This document shows, piece after piece, positions 8,446-18,540 of a stretch of 64,000 nt of DNA; positions within the stretch are counted from its first letter, which is position 1; each line of letters begins with the position of its first letter. The position numbers were made by a program, and so were the translations under genes. The notes under the pieces are model-generated. The model was not told the origin of the DNA. It did no database searches and saw nothing but the letters and a program-made list of their open reading frames with translations. This DNA is from Rhizobium sp. FKL33. GTDB taxonomy: Bacteria; Pseudomonadota; Alphaproteobacteria; Rhizobiales; Rhizobiaceae. Where the stretch lies: the NCBI RefSeq assembly GCF_005222915.1, contig NZ_STFX01000015.1, positions 1-64,000 of the forward strand. Direction: 5' to 3'.

Positions 8446-8880
8446 ATGGCGACCCAGCCGGTCATTCTGGTCGCGCCGGTGTTTTCGACGCTCGCCAATC
8501 TGGGCTTCCAGTTGCGCCGGACTGTGTTCGTGCTCGAGCAGAAAGTGCCGGCCGAGGAAGAGGTCGACGCAGACGATCTCACGGCGATCCATATGGTGGC
8601 GCTGATGGAGGGCGAAGTCGCGGGCGTGCTCCGCATCGTGCGCCGACCTGAACATCTGAAGATCGGTCGCGTGGCGGTCGACAGCGCCTTTCGCGGCCGC
8701 GGCATTGCCGGGGCGATGATGAGCCGGGTGCTGGAGGACTATTCGGGTGAAGTCGGCGGCCGGTTCTTCCTGACTGCCCAGACCGACAAGGTCGGTCTCT
8801 ACGAGCGCTTCGGCTTCAAGGTCTTCGGTCAGGAATTCATGGATGCGGGCATTCCGCATCTCGCCATGAAGACCTATTAG
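8446..8880 (+). CDS. GNAT family N-acetyltransferase
   Basis: 144 residues. The acetyl-CoA motif A is clear: IGRVAVDSAFRGRGIAGAMM (RGRGIA pyrophosphate loop). It is followed by FFLTAQTDKVGLYERFGFKVFG, the usual ElaA/YjcF-like C-terminal half. The acceptor substrate is unknown. It has a good ribosome binding site (gaggg) before ATG 8446 and follows the PilZ-like gene closely. The stop codon sits at the very edge of the inverted-repeat element that follows, so the element's outermost bases (ttagag) include the stop codon. Confidence 0.88.
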   Translation: MATQPVILVAPVFSTLANLGFQLRRTVFVLEQKVPAEEEVDADDLTAIHMVALMEGEVAGVLRIVRRPEHLKIGRVAVDSAFRGRGIAGAMMSRVLEDYSGEVGGRFFLTAQTDKVGLYERFGFKVFGQEFMDAGIPHLAMKTY

Positions 8881-8882
8881 AG

Positions 8883-9134
8883 TCTCAGCTTATCCGCCTC
8901 ATTCTGTTGGTCCAAACCGGGATGATCCGCAAGGAGAAGGGCGCAGGTCGTAGCTGATGCTACGGCCAAGCTCTTCGACGACGCGGGCGCCCGGTTTCGA
9001 CCAACCCTTCGGGCCGGATGAATTTCGGCCATTATCTTCGGCTTTTGGCTCCGCCGTACATCTGGGTACGCCCTCGCCAAAAGCCTTGATCCTGACCGAA
9101 ATTGATCCGGCAGAATGAGGCGGATAAGCTGAGA
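8883..9134. repeat. Nested inverted-repeat element with 24-bp perfect ends
   Basis: The ends 8883-8906 and 9111-9134 are perfect 24-base inverted repeats. Beyond them ttagag is repeated on both sides (with 4 extra bases on the right), so the full element may be about 8877-9143. Inside are two further foldback arms. Arm one pairs 8907-8921 with 8990-9004 (14 of 15) and holds cgtagc-tgat-gctacg. Arm two pairs 9014-9049 with 9076-9110 imperfectly and holds a cgtac/gtacg tip. The whole could fold as a cloverleaf. No coding capacity. It resembles a miniature, non-autonomous transposable element or a rhizobial palindromic mosaic repeat. Confidence 0.75.
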
Positions 9135-9139
9135 TACGC

Positions 9140-9172
9140 TCTAAGAGAGCCGCCCGGCGGACCGGGCGGCTC
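9140..9172 (-). terminator. Terminator of the MFS transporter gene
   Basis: A 10-bp GC-rich stem (gagccgcccg 9147-9156 with cgggcggctc 9163-9172, 6-nt loop), read on the minus strand 9 bases after the MFS stop and followed by tctctta. It directly abuts the inverted-repeat element. Confidence 0.65.
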
Positions 9173-9180
9173 CTGAAACA

Positions 9181-10527
9181 TCACTTTTCGATGTCGATGT
9201 GCTGGGTTTCCTCGCCCAGGAACAGGGCGATCAGCGTCAGACCCGCCATGACGGTGAGATAGACGCCGACCCAGAACGGGCTGCCCTGGCCATAGCTCCA
9301 CAGCGCCACCGCGATGAACGGGGCGACAGCCGCGCCGAGGATCGAGGAGACGTTATAGGCGATGCCCGAGCCGGTGTAGCGCACATTGGCCGGGAACAAC
9401 TCCGGCAGAAGCGCGCCCATCGGGCCGAAGGTCATGCCCATCAGGCTGAAGCCGATCACCAGCCAGGCGAGTACGCCGACTTTGCCGAGCGACAGGAGCG
9501 GAACCCAGCTGAGGCCGAACACGGCGATCCCGAGCGTCACTGCGATCAGCATCTTGCGGCGACCGAACTTTTCCGCCCAGGGACCTGACAGGAAGGTGAA
9601 AATGCCGAAGAACACCACGCCGAAGATCAGCATCATCACGAAGCTGCGATAATCGTAACCGAGGCCGGGCACGGCGGCGTCGACGGGCTTGCTGCCGAAG
9701 CTGAGCGAGAAGGCGGTCATCAGGTAGAACAGCACATAGGTCGCCAGCATATAGAAGGTGCCGAGCACGATCTGCTTGCCATGGGTCTGGAAGGCGGCGG
9801 CGAGCGGCAGCTTGCGCACCTGGCCCGTCTTGACCGTCTTGGCGAAGGCGCTGCTTTCGACGAGGTTCAGGCGCACCCACAGGCCGACGATGACCATCAC
9901 GGCGGAGGCGAGGAAGGGAATGCGCCAACCCCAGCTCAGGAAGGCTTCGGACGGCATCGACGGATCCGACGACGGCAGAACCGCCGCGATCAGCAGGAAA
10001 AGCCCGTTGGCGAGAATGAAGCCGATCGGCGCGCCGAGCTGCGGGAAGGTGCCGAACACGGCGCGCTTGCCCTTGGGCGCGTTTTCGGTGGCGACCAGGG
10101 CTGCGCCCGACCATTCGCCGCCGAGCGCGAAGCCCTGCGCCATGCGCAATACGACGAGCAGCAGCGTCGCGAGCCAGCCGACGGACGGATAGGTCGGCAA
10201 GGCGCCGATCAGGAAGGTGGCGACGCCCATGGTCAGGAGCGCGCCCACCAGCGTCGCCTTGCGGCCGCGCTTGTCGCCGAGATGGCCGAAGAAGATCGCG
10301 CCGAGCGGCCGGGCGACCATGGCAGCGCCGAACACCGCAAAAGACGCCAGAAGCGCGGTGGTCGGATCGCCCTTCGGAAAGAACAGATGCGGGAACACCA
10401 GCACGGCGGCGGTGGCGTAGACATAGAAATCGTAGAATTCGATCGTGGTGCCGATCAGGCTCGCCAAAATCACTCGCGCGCGGCTGTTGGCCGGGGCGCC
10501 CGCCGATGCGGCGTCGTAGGAAGACAT
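9181..10527 (-). CDS. MFS transporter, metabolite:H+ symporter (proline/betaine/shikimate-type)
   Basis: 448 residues from ATG 10527, preceded by cggagtagtaaaatc; an open frame extends upstream but lacks a ribosome binding site. Twelve membrane segments. The opening LASLIGTTIEFYDFYVYATAA and the GHLGDKRGRKATLVGALLTMG loop-2 signature are typical of the MHS subfamily (ProP, ShiA, KgtP). Likely a proton symporter for a small organic acid or zwitterion in the inner membrane; the substrate is not identifiable. Divergent from the LacI-family gene; the shared 260-base region contains a LacI-type palindrome, so co-regulation is possible but not shown. Confidence 0.88.
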   Translation of the reverse strand: MSSYDAASAGAPANSRARVILASLIGTTIEFYDFYVYATAAVLVFPHLFFPKGDPTTALLASFAVFGAAMVARPLGAIFFGHLGDKRGRKATLVGALLTMGVATFLIGALPTYPSVGWLATLLLVVLRMAQGFALGGEWSGAALVATENAPKGKRAVFGTFPQLGAPIGFILANGLFLLIAAVLPSSDPSMPSEAFLSWGWRIPFLASAVMVIVGLWVRLNLVESSAFAKTVKTGQVRKLPLAAAFQTHGKQIVLGTFYMLATYVLFYLMTAFSLSFGSKPVDAAVPGLGYDYRSFVMMLIFGVVFFGIFTFLSGPWAEKFGRRKMLIAVTLGIAVFGLSWVPLLSLGKVGVLAWLVIGFSLMGMTFGPMGALLPELFPANVRYTGSGIAYNVSSILGAAVAPFIAVALWSYGQGSPFWVGVYLTVMAGLTLIALFLGEETQHIDIEK

Positions 10528-10711
10528 GATTTTACTACTCCGGTTCTTCTTGTTTTGCGGGTGGCCTACACGAATGAGGATGCGATAAAAAGTCGGAAAT
10601 GGCTGAAAGCGTTCGGTTTGGCGGGCTTTTCGCGTGGGATCTGTCACAAAAGCTCGACTTGGGGCGGTTTCGCTGCCATAGAGTCTCGGGGGGAGCCAGG
10701 CGTTGCCACCA

Positions 10712-10725
10712 AGTAAACATTTACT
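10712..10725. promoter_or_regulatory. LacI-type operator upstream of the regulator gene
   Basis: agtaaa-ca-tttact is an inverted repeat with 6-base arms. It lies nine bases before a candidate -35 (ttgcca 10735-10740) that is spaced 17 bases from a -10 (tagcat 10758-10763). The same sequence in 12 of 14 positions, with the same following actaaaaat, recurs at 11888-11901 before the sugar operon. Inferred target of the LacI-family protein encoded at 10788. Confidence 0.6.
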
Positions 10726-10787
10726 AAAAATCGTTTGCCATGGCACGGCGCAGCGCCTAGCATCGGGGGAATGTCGGACTTACGCTC

Positions 10788-11870
10788 ATGGTGACTATCA
10801 AGGAAATTGCAAAGGCCGTCGGCGTGTCGTCGGCCACCGTGTCGAGGGTGCTCAATTACGATCCCTCGCTGTCGATCTCGGCCGCCAAGCGTCAGGCGAT
10901 CATCGAAACGGCCGAGGCGTTGAACTACGCCACGCCGCGCAATCGCAACCGGCCGACCGCGCTTCCCGGCGCCTTCGTCAATCACACCGCCCCGCTCACG
11001 GCGCTGCCGCGCCTCGCCATCGTGCATTTCCTCGAGCCGTCGGACGAGTTGGGCGATCCCTATTATATCGGCGTGCGACTGGGCATCGAGAACAAATGCC
11101 GCGAGTTCAAGACCGAGATCGTCAAGGTCTTCCATTCCGACGCACTGCCCGACCCGGCGCTGTTGCAGAGCGTCGCCGGCGTCATCGTCATCGGCAAACA
11201 TTCCAAGAACGAGATCGACTGGCTGTCGAGCCATTGCAAGCATCTGGTCTTCGCCGATTTCGATCCGCGCAGCAGCCGCATCGACAGCGTGTTCAGCGAT
11301 GTCGGCCTCGCCACTGAAACCATGCTTAACGACCTCGTTTCCACCGGTTACAGGCGGATCGCCTTCATCGGCAGCTACGAGCATCTGGACGGCCAGACCC
11401 AGCCCTTTGGCGAGCGCCGCTGTCGCGCCTATATCGACTGGCAGAAGGAGCGCGGCGGCTTCGATCCGGAGCTTTTGGCGCTCGGCCAGAACTGCAATTT
11501 CGGCCAGAACCTGCGTCTCGAGACCGGCTATATGCTGGCGCAGAACATTCTGAGCCTCGCCGAACGGCCCGACGTCATCCTCGCCGCCAACGACAATATG
11601 GCCATCGGCGCCTATCGCGCCATCCAGGAAGCGGGTCTGCGCATTCCCGAGGATATCGCCGTCGTCTCGTTCAACGACATTCCCGTGGCGCAATTTCTCA
11701 ACCCGCCGCTGTCGACCATGAAGATCCATGGCGAGCATATCGGCGAGACGGCGGTCGACCTGCTGATCGAGCGGCTCAACGGGCGCGACTACGCCAAGAC
11801 CGTCACCATCGCCACCGAAATGATCTGGCGCGACAGTTGCCGCAAGCCGGATTATTCCGCACCTGCGTAA
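10788..11870 (+). CDS. LacI family transcriptional regulator of the beta-galactoside operon
   Basis: 360 residues. The N-terminal helix-turn-helix TIKEIAKAVGVSSATVSRVLN is the canonical LacI headpiece, with a hinge helix near residues 45-60. The periplasmic-binding-protein-like sensor domain follows; its late segment AVVSFNDIPVAQFLNPPLSTMKIHGEHIGETAV is typical of the family. It is encoded immediately upstream of, and codirectional with, the sugar uptake and beta-galactosidase operon, so it probably senses a galactoside or derivative. Matching palindromes precede both this gene and the operon, implying autoregulation and local control. A weak ribosome binding site makes GTG 10791 an equally possible start. 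Confidence 0.9.
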   Translation: MVTIKEIAKAVGVSSATVSRVLNYDPSLSISAAKRQAIIETAEALNYATPRNRNRPTALPGAFVNHTAPLTALPRLAIVHFLEPSDELGDPYYIGVRLGIENKCREFKTEIVKVFHSDALPDPALLQSVAGVIVIGKHSKNEIDWLSSHCKHLVFADFDPRSSRIDSVFSDVGLATETMLNDLVSTGYRRIAFIGSYEHLDGQTQPFGERRCRAYIDWQKERGGFDPELLALGQNCNFGQNLRLETGYMLAQNILSLAERPDVILAANDNMAIGAYRAIQEAGLRIPEDIAVVSFNDIPVAQFLNPPLSTMKIHGEHIGETAVDLLIERLNGRDYAKTVTIATEMIWRDSCRKPDYSAPA

Positions 11871-11887
11871 GGCCATTTCGCAGGCGC

Positions 11888-11939
11888 AATAAATATTTAC
11901 TAAAAATTTTCTTGCGTTCCCTGTTTTTTTGACGATACT
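11888..11939 (+). promoter_or_regulatory. Operator and promoter of the beta-galactoside operon
   Basis: The operator aataaatatttact at 11888-11901 matches the palindrome upstream of the LacI gene in 12 of 14 bases and continues with the same aaaaat run. A candidate -35 (ttgcgt 11912-11917) and -10 (gatact 11934-11939) are 16 bases apart. The layout operator - ten bases - -35 is nearly the same as at 10712. Confidence 0.55.
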
Positions 11940-11993
11940 TCGCGACAGGCAGGAGGGGCCTGCCGGCGTAACGCCATTTCCAGGGAGGATTTA

Positions 11994-13262
11994 ATGGCTA
12001 TTTCTCCGATTATGAAACGTATTGCGACCGCTGCTCTGGCAAGCGTCAGCGTCTTGACCGCGACCGCCGCCTTCGCCGGCGAGATCACCATCTGGTGCTG
12101 GGACCCGAATTTCAACGTGGCGATCATGAAGGAAGCCGGCGCGCGCTACACCGCGAAACACCCGGAAACCACCTTCAACGTCGTCGACTTCGCCAAGGCC
12201 GACGTCGAGCAGAAGCTGCAGACGGCTCTGTCGTCAGGCGCGACCGACACGCTGCCCGACATCGTGCTGATCGAAGACTACGGCGCGCAGAAGTATCTGC
12301 AGTCCTTCCCGGGCTCTTTCGCCGCTTTGTCCGACAAGATCGACTATTCCGGCTTCGCGCCCTATAAGGTGCAGCTGATGACCGTGGACGACAAGGTCTA
12401 TGGCATGCCCTTCGACTCGGGCGTGACCGGCATGTATTACCGCAAGGATTACCTCGAACAGGCTGGCTTCAAGCCCGAGGACATGCAGAACATCACCTGG
12501 GACCGCTTCATCGAAATCGGCAAGGAAGTCGAGGCCAAGACCGGCCACAAGATGATGGGCTTCGACCCGAACGACGCGGGCCTGACCCGCATCATGATGC
12601 AGTCGGCTGGCGAATGGTATTTCGACAATGACGGCAACCTGAACATCGAGAAGAACGCCGCGCTGAAGGCCGCTCTCGAAACTCAGGGCAAGATCATGCA
12701 GGCCGGCATCTTCAAGCCGACCGCCGGCTGGAACGAATGGCTCGCCTCCTTCACCTCCGGCGATGTCGCCGCTGTCGTGACCGGCGTCTGGATCACCGGC
12801 ACCGTCAAGGCTCAGGCCGACCAGTCCGGCAAGTGGGGCGTCGCCGCCACGCCGAAGCTGTCGATCGAAGGCGCGACCTCCGCCTCCAACCTCGGCGGCT
12901 CCAGCTGGTACGTGCTGGAAAGCTCCAAGGAGAAGGACGAGGCCATTGACTTCCTCAACGAAGTCTACGCCAAGGACACCGAATTCTACCAGAAGATCCT
13001 CACCGAGCGCGGCGCCGTCGGTTCGCTGATGGCGGCGCGCGAAGGCTCGGCCTATGGCGCTGAAGATCCGTTCTTCGGCGGCGAAAAGGTCTGGCAGAAG
13101 TTCTCCGATTGGCTCGCCCAGATCCCGGCCGTCAATTACGGCATCTTCACCAACGAAGTCGATACGGCCGTCACCGCCAATCTCGGCTCGATGGGCAAGG
13201 GCGCCAAGGTCGAGGATGTGCTGAAGGCCATCCAGAGCCAGGCTGAAGGCCAGATCCAGTAA
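11994..13262 (+). CDS. Sugar ABC transporter substrate-binding protein (family 1)
   Basis: 422 residues. N-terminal Sec signal peptide with a basic start (MKRI), a hydrophobic core and cleavage near AAFAGE. The mature protein starts EITIWCWDPNFNVAIMKEAG, typical of family 1 carbohydrate-binding proteins (UgpB/MalE-like), with the TWDRFIEIGKEVEAKTG and LGGSSWYVL segments. Start ATG 11994 follows ggaggattta. First gene of the operon after the operator. Periplasmic; given the downstream GH2 enzyme, the ligand is probably a beta-galactoside, but this is inference from context. Confidence 0.92.
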   Translation: MAISPIMKRIATAALASVSVLTATAAFAGEITIWCWDPNFNVAIMKEAGARYTAKHPETTFNVVDFAKADVEQKLQTALSSGATDTLPDIVLIEDYGAQKYLQSFPGSFAALSDKIDYSGFAPYKVQLMTVDDKVYGMPFDSGVTGMYYRKDYLEQAGFKPEDMQNITWDRFIEIGKEVEAKTGHKMMGFDPNDAGLTRIMMQSAGEWYFDNDGNLNIEKNAALKAALETQGKIMQAGIFKPTAGWNEWLASFTSGDVAAVVTGVWITGTVKAQADQSGKWGVAATPKLSIEGATSASNLGGSSWYVLESSKEKDEAIDFLNEVYAKDTEFYQKILTERGAVGSLMAAREGSAYGAEDPFFGGEKVWQKFSDWLAQIPAVNYGIFTNEVDTAVTANLGSMGKGAKVEDVLKAIQSQAEGQIQ

Positions 13263-13271
13263 TCACCAAAA

Positions 13272-13295
13272 ACGGGCGGCGGCTGCGCCGTCCGT
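13272..13295 (+). terminator. Intra-operon hairpin after the binding-protein gene
   Basis: acgggcggc (13272-13280) pairs with gccgtccgt (13287-13295) with one G-U pair and a 6-nt loop. It lies 9 bases past the binding-protein stop and has no T-tract. Such hairpins usually protect or partly terminate the 5' message so that the binding protein is made in excess over the permeases. Confidence 0.45.
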
Positions 13296-13385
13296 TCCTC
13301 CCCGGGGCAGCGGCGGCGACGCCGCGGCCTTGATGCGCATTTCGACATCTGTCGACACCTCACACCAGCCAGTAGACGGACGACC

Positions 13386-14285
13386 ATGGCCACTGCGAAA
13401 CCCGGCGGATTGAAACGATATTTCGACGTGAACGGATGGCTGTTCGTGGCCCCCGCTCTCTTGTTGATCGGGACCTTCATGATCTTCCCGATCCTCAGGT
13501 CGCTCTGGCTGTCGCTCTATGCCGGCAAGGGCATGATGATGAAGTTCGCCGGCTTCGCAAACATCATGCGCCTGACCAACGATCCCGTCTTCCTGAAGGC
13601 GCTCACCAATACGGTGACCTTCTTTGTGATCCAGGTGCCGATCATGATCACGCTGGCGCTAATCCTGGCCGCCGCGCTCAACGATCCCAAGCTCAAATTT
13701 TCGGGCTTTTTCCGCACCGCGATCTTCCTGCCCTGCGTTTCCTCGCTGATCGCTTATTCCATCCTGTTCAAGAGCATGTTCGCGCTGGACGGCGTCGTGA
13801 ATTCGGCGCTGATCGCGATCGGCGTCGTCGATACGCCGATTTCCTGGTTCACGGAGCCATTCTGGGCCAAGACGCTTGTGATCCTCGCCATCACCTGGCG
13901 CTGGACCGGCTACAACATGATCTTCTATCTCGCGGCGCTGCAGAATATCGACAAGTCGATCTATGAAGCCGCCCGCATTGACGGCGTTCCCGCCTGGGCC
14001 CGCTTCGTCTATCTCACCGTGCCCATGCTGAAGCCGGTGATCCTGTTCACCACCGTCACATCGACGATCGGCACGCTGCAGCTCTTCGATGAAGTCTACA
14101 GCCTGAGCGCCGAAGGCAAGGGCGGTCCGGCGGATTCGACCCTGACGCTCTCGCTCTACATCTACAATCTCACCTTCCGCTACATGCCGAGCTATGGCTA
14201 CGCCGCGACGGTGTCTTATGTGATCGTGATCATGGTGGCGATCCTGTCCTTCCTGCAATTCTACGCCGCGAGGGAACGCAAATGA
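13386..14285 (+). CDS. Sugar ABC transporter permease, MalF/UgpA type
   Basis: 299 residues with six membrane helices; the N-terminal LFVAPALLLIGTFMIFPILRS is typical of carbohydrate permease 1. The EAA loop IYEAARIDGVPAWARFVYLTVPMLKPV is intact. It pairs with the next permease, whose ATG overlaps this gene's stop by 4 bases (ATGA), implying translational coupling. It follows the binding-protein gene after 123 bases that include a hairpin. Confidence 0.92.
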   Translation: MATAKPGGLKRYFDVNGWLFVAPALLLIGTFMIFPILRSLWLSLYAGKGMMMKFAGFANIMRLTNDPVFLKALTNTVTFFVIQVPIMITLALILAAALNDPKLKFSGFFRTAIFLPCVSSLIAYSILFKSMFALDGVVNSALIAIGVVDTPISWFTEPFWAKTLVILAITWRWTGYNMIFYLAALQNIDKSIYEAARIDGVPAWARFVYLTVPMLKPVILFTTVTSTIGTLQLFDEVYSLSAEGKGGPADSTLTLSLYIYNLTFRYMPSYGYAATVSYVIVIMVAILSFLQFYAARERK

Positions 14286-15106
14286 ACGCGCAGCGCCTCA
14301 TCCGCACCCTGCCTGCGGTCTTCCAATATCTGTTCCTGAGCATCGCGGCTTTTCTGTCGGTGTTCCCCTTCATCTGGATGGCGATCAGCGCCACAAACAC
14401 CAATTCGCATATTCTCGAAGGCAAGATGACCTTCGGCAGCGCTTTCTTCGACAATGTCAACGCCTTCATGGCGGCGGTCGACCTGCCGCTGGTGCTGTGG
14501 AACTCCGCCAAGATCGCCATCATCGGCACGGCGGTGACCATGCTGATCTCGTCGCTCGCCGGCTATGGCTTCGAAATGTTCAAGTCGAAGTGGCGCGAGC
14601 GCATCTATGCGCTGATGCTGCTCACGCTGATGGTGCCCTTCGCCGCGATCATGATCCCGCTGTTCATGATGATGGCCAAGGCCAAGCTGATCGACACCCA
14701 TATCGCCATCATCCTGCCCACCATCGCCTCGGCCTTCATCATCTTCTACTTCCGCCAGGCGACCAAGGCCTTTCCGACCGAGTTGCGCGACGCCGCCAAG
14801 GTCGACGGCCTCAAGGAATGGCAGATCTTCCTCTATATCTACATGCCGGTGATGCGCTCGACCTATGCGGCGGCTTTCGTCATCGTCTTCATGGCCAACT
14901 GGAACAACTACCTCTGGCCGCTGATCGTGCTGCAGTCGAACGACACCAAGACCATCACGCTGGTCGTGTCGTCGCTGGCCTCCAGCTACACCCCGCAATT
15001 CGGAACGGTGATGATCGGCACGATCATCGCCACGCTCCCGACCATCTTCGTGTTTTTCGCCATGCAGCGCCAATTCGTCCAGGGCATGCTTGGCTCGGTG
15101 AAATAG
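14282..15106 (+). CDS. Sugar ABC transporter permease, MalG/UgpE type
   Basis: 274 residues, six membrane helices. The N-terminal LSVFPFIWMAISATNTNSHI and the EAA loop LRDAAKVDGLKEWQIFLYIYMPVMRS match MalG/UgpE-type permeases. It forms the membrane channel with the preceding permease. The GH2 gene starts 9 bases after its stop, placing enzyme and transporter on one message. Confidence 0.92.
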   Translation: MNAQRLIRTLPAVFQYLFLSIAAFLSVFPFIWMAISATNTNSHILEGKMTFGSAFFDNVNAFMAAVDLPLVLWNSAKIAIIGTAVTMLISSLAGYGFEMFKSKWRERIYALMLLTLMVPFAAIMIPLFMMMAKAKLIDTHIAIILPTIASAFIIFYFRQATKAFPTELRDAAKVDGLKEWQIFLYIYMPVMRSTYAAAFVIVFMANWNNYLWPLIVLQSNDTKTITLVVSSLASSYTPQFGTVMIGTIIATLPTIFVFFAMQRQFVQGMLGSVK

Positions 15107-15115
15107 GATAGAACC

Positions 15116-17362
15116 ATGCGTAGATACGAGACTTTCAATGGCGGCTGGACCTTCACCGCCGGCTTCGAACCGTGTTGGGTGAACGCCGCCCAGGCTGGCG
15201 AAACGGTTCGCCTGCCGCATACCGCGGTGGAACTGCCCTACAACTATTTCGACGAGACCAGCTATCAGAAGGCCTTCACCTATCAGAAGGTCATCGCCTG
15301 GGAGCCGTCTTTCGAGGGCCGCGAAGTCTCGCTCGTGTTCGATGCGGCCATGGCCGATTCCGTCGTCTATCTGAACGGTCATGAAATCATCGCGCACAAA
15401 GACGGTTACACCCCGTTCGAAGCGCGGCTGACGCCCCATCTCAAGCAGGGCGACAACCTGCTGACCGTCAAGATCGACGGTTCTGAAAATCCTGAAATTC
15501 CGCCCTTCGGCGGCATGATCGACTATCTCTGCTATGCCGGCATCTATCGCGATGTCTGGTTGAAGGTGACGAGCCCGGTCGCGATCAAGAATGTCAAGAT
15601 CGAGACCCCGGACGCGCTGGCCGACGTTAAGACGGTGACCGCCAAGATCCAGCTCGCCAACCATCAGGGCCTCGACGCTGCCGGCTCCGCAACCGTGACG
15701 ATTTCCGACAAGGCCGGCGCGACCATCGCGACCGCCAAGGCGACGCTGTCCGGCCCCGAGACGCTGGTGGAACTCTCGGGCATTTCAGGCGCAGAGATCT
15801 GGGATCTCGACACGCCCGTTCTCTACACGCTGACGGTCGAGATCGAGACCGCTTCGGGCAAGGACGCCTATTCCAGCCGCTTCGGCTTCCGCACCGCCGA
15901 ATATCGCGTCGACGGCTTCTTCCTGAACGGCCGCAACGTCAAGCTCCGCGGCCTCAACCGCCACCAGGCCTGGCCGCATCTCGGCTACGCCATGGGCCGT
16001 CGCGGTCAGGAGAAGGACGCCGATATCCTGAAATATGAGCTGCGCTGCAATGTCGTCCGCACCTCGCACTATCCGCAGTCCAAGTGGTTCCTCGACCGCT
16101 GCGATGAGATCGGCCTGCTGGTGTTCGAAGAAATTCCCGGCTGGCAGCATATCGGCGACAAGGCCTGGCAGCAGGAATCGATCGAAAACGTCCGCCGCAT
16201 GATCGAGCGCGACTGGAACCATCCGTCGATCATCATCTGGGGCGTACGCATCAACGAATCCCAGGACAATCACGATTTCTATCTCGAGACCAACCGTCTC
16301 GCCCATGAACTCGACACGACCCGCCAGACCGGCGGCGTGCGCTTCATCACCAATTCCGAACTGCTGGAAGACGTCTATACGCTGAACGACTTCATTCTCG
16401 GCCAGGAAGAAATGCCGGGCAACAATCGTGGCCGCGTCGTGCTGCGCGACCAGTCCGAAACCACGGGCATCCCGCACAAGGTGCCCTACATGATCACCGA
16501 ATATAACGGTCACATGTATCCGACCAAGCGCGTCGACCAGGAACAGCGCCAGGCCGAGCACGTCACCCGCCATCTTCTGGTGCTCAACGCCGCTGCCGGC
16601 GACCCGTCCATCTCCGGCTCCACCGGCTGGTGCATGTATGACTACAACACCCACAAGGACTTCGGCGCCGGCGATCGCATCTGCTATCACGGCGTGATGG
16701 ACATGTATCGCGAACCGAAATTCGCGGCCTATGCCTATGCCTCGCAGGGCGGCCCGGAAACCGGCGCGGTGCTGATGCCCGTTACCTATTGGGCGCGCGG
16801 CGAGCGCAATATCGGCGGCGTGCTGCCGTTGATCATTCTCACCAATTGCGACTATGTCGAAATCCAGTTCGGCGAATTCGCGCCCAAGCGCATCCATCCC
16901 GATCGCGACAGCTATCCGCATCTGCCGCATCCGCCCGTCATCGTCGACCTGCGCTCGGTGACGCCCGAGGAATTCGGCACCTGGGGCCGCATCTGGCGCG
17001 AAGGCGTGATCACCGGCTATGTCGACGGCAAGGCGGTGAAGACCGTGACGCTTCCGGCTGACCCGCTTCCGGCCAAGCTCGAAGTCGCTCCCGACGACAC
17101 CAATCTTCGCGCCGGCGAAAAGGACACGGTCCGCGTGATTCTGCGCGCGCTCGACCAGAACGGCAATATCCTGCCCTTCATCGACGACCCGGTGGAACTG
17201 TCGGTCGAAGGCGCCGGCCGCCTCGTCGGTCCGACGCTCGCGAGTTTCAAGGGCGGCGCAACCGGCCTCTATATCGAAGCCGGCGATAACGCCGGAACCA
17301 TCACCCTGACCGCCCGCTGCCGTCCGTTCGGCGAGCAGACGGTCACCTTTACCGTAAGCTGA
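15116..17362 (+). CDS. Glycoside hydrolase family 2 beta-galactosidase
   Basis: 748 residues. N-terminal sugar-binding jelly-roll (about 1-165, with GIYRDVWL at its end), an immunoglobulin-like domain (about 170-265), then the TIM barrel. The GH2 signature RTSHYP is present. Catalytic acid/base is Glu381 in RINES and the nucleophile is Glu462 in MITEYNGH. A further Ig-like domain closes the protein (about 655-748). There is no signal peptide, so it acts in the cytoplasm on the imported sugar. It sits between the permease and ATPase genes. GH2 also includes beta-glucuronidases and mannosidases; beta-galactosidase is the best guess but specificity is not proven. Confidence 0.85.
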   Translation: MRRYETFNGGWTFTAGFEPCWVNAAQAGETVRLPHTAVELPYNYFDETSYQKAFTYQKVIAWEPSFEGREVSLVFDAAMADSVVYLNGHEIIAHKDGYTPFEARLTPHLKQGDNLLTVKIDGSENPEIPPFGGMIDYLCYAGIYRDVWLKVTSPVAIKNVKIETPDALADVKTVTAKIQLANHQGLDAAGSATVTISDKAGATIATAKATLSGPETLVELSGISGAEIWDLDTPVLYTLTVEIETASGKDAYSSRFGFRTAEYRVDGFFLNGRNVKLRGLNRHQAWPHLGYAMGRRGQEKDADILKYELRCNVVRTSHYPQSKWFLDRCDEIGLLVFEEIPGWQHIGDKAWQQESIENVRRMIERDWNHPSIIIWGVRINESQDNHDFYLETNRLAHELDTTRQTGGVRFITNSELLEDVYTLNDFILGQEEMPGNNRGRVVLRDQSETTGIPHKVPYMITEYNGHMYPTKRVDQEQRQAEHVTRHLLVLNAAAGDPSISGSTGWCMYDYNTHKDFGAGDRICYHGVMDMYREPKFAAYAYASQGGPETGAVLMPVTYWARGERNIGGVLPLIILTNCDYVEIQFGEFAPKRIHPDRDSYPHLPHPPVIVDLRSVTPEEFGTWGRIWREGVITGYVDGKAVKTVTLPADPLPAKLEVAPDDTNLRAGEKDTVRVILRALDQNGNILPFIDDPVELSVEGAGRLVGPTLASFKGGATGLYIEAGDNAGTITLTARCRPFGEQTVTFTVS

Positions 17363-17372
17363 GGCTGAAACC

Positions 17373-18458
<1,086 letters not shown>

Positions 18459-18540
18459 ATTTGCCCGGCCCTCCCGGGCTGGGCTGGATCCGCCTCGACA
18501 ATTGGATGTCCGGCGGGTCGCGATCGGGAGGAGTACGATC

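Noticed and set aside
8881-9180. Nested inverted repeats considered as a CRISPR or a full insertion sequence
   Set aside because: There is no regular repeat-spacer pattern and no transposase-coding capacity in the ~250 bases.
14261-15664. 467-residue minus-strand frame opposite a permease and the GH2 gene
   Set aside because: Antisense shadow; the plus-strand genes have intact catalytic and EAA motifs.
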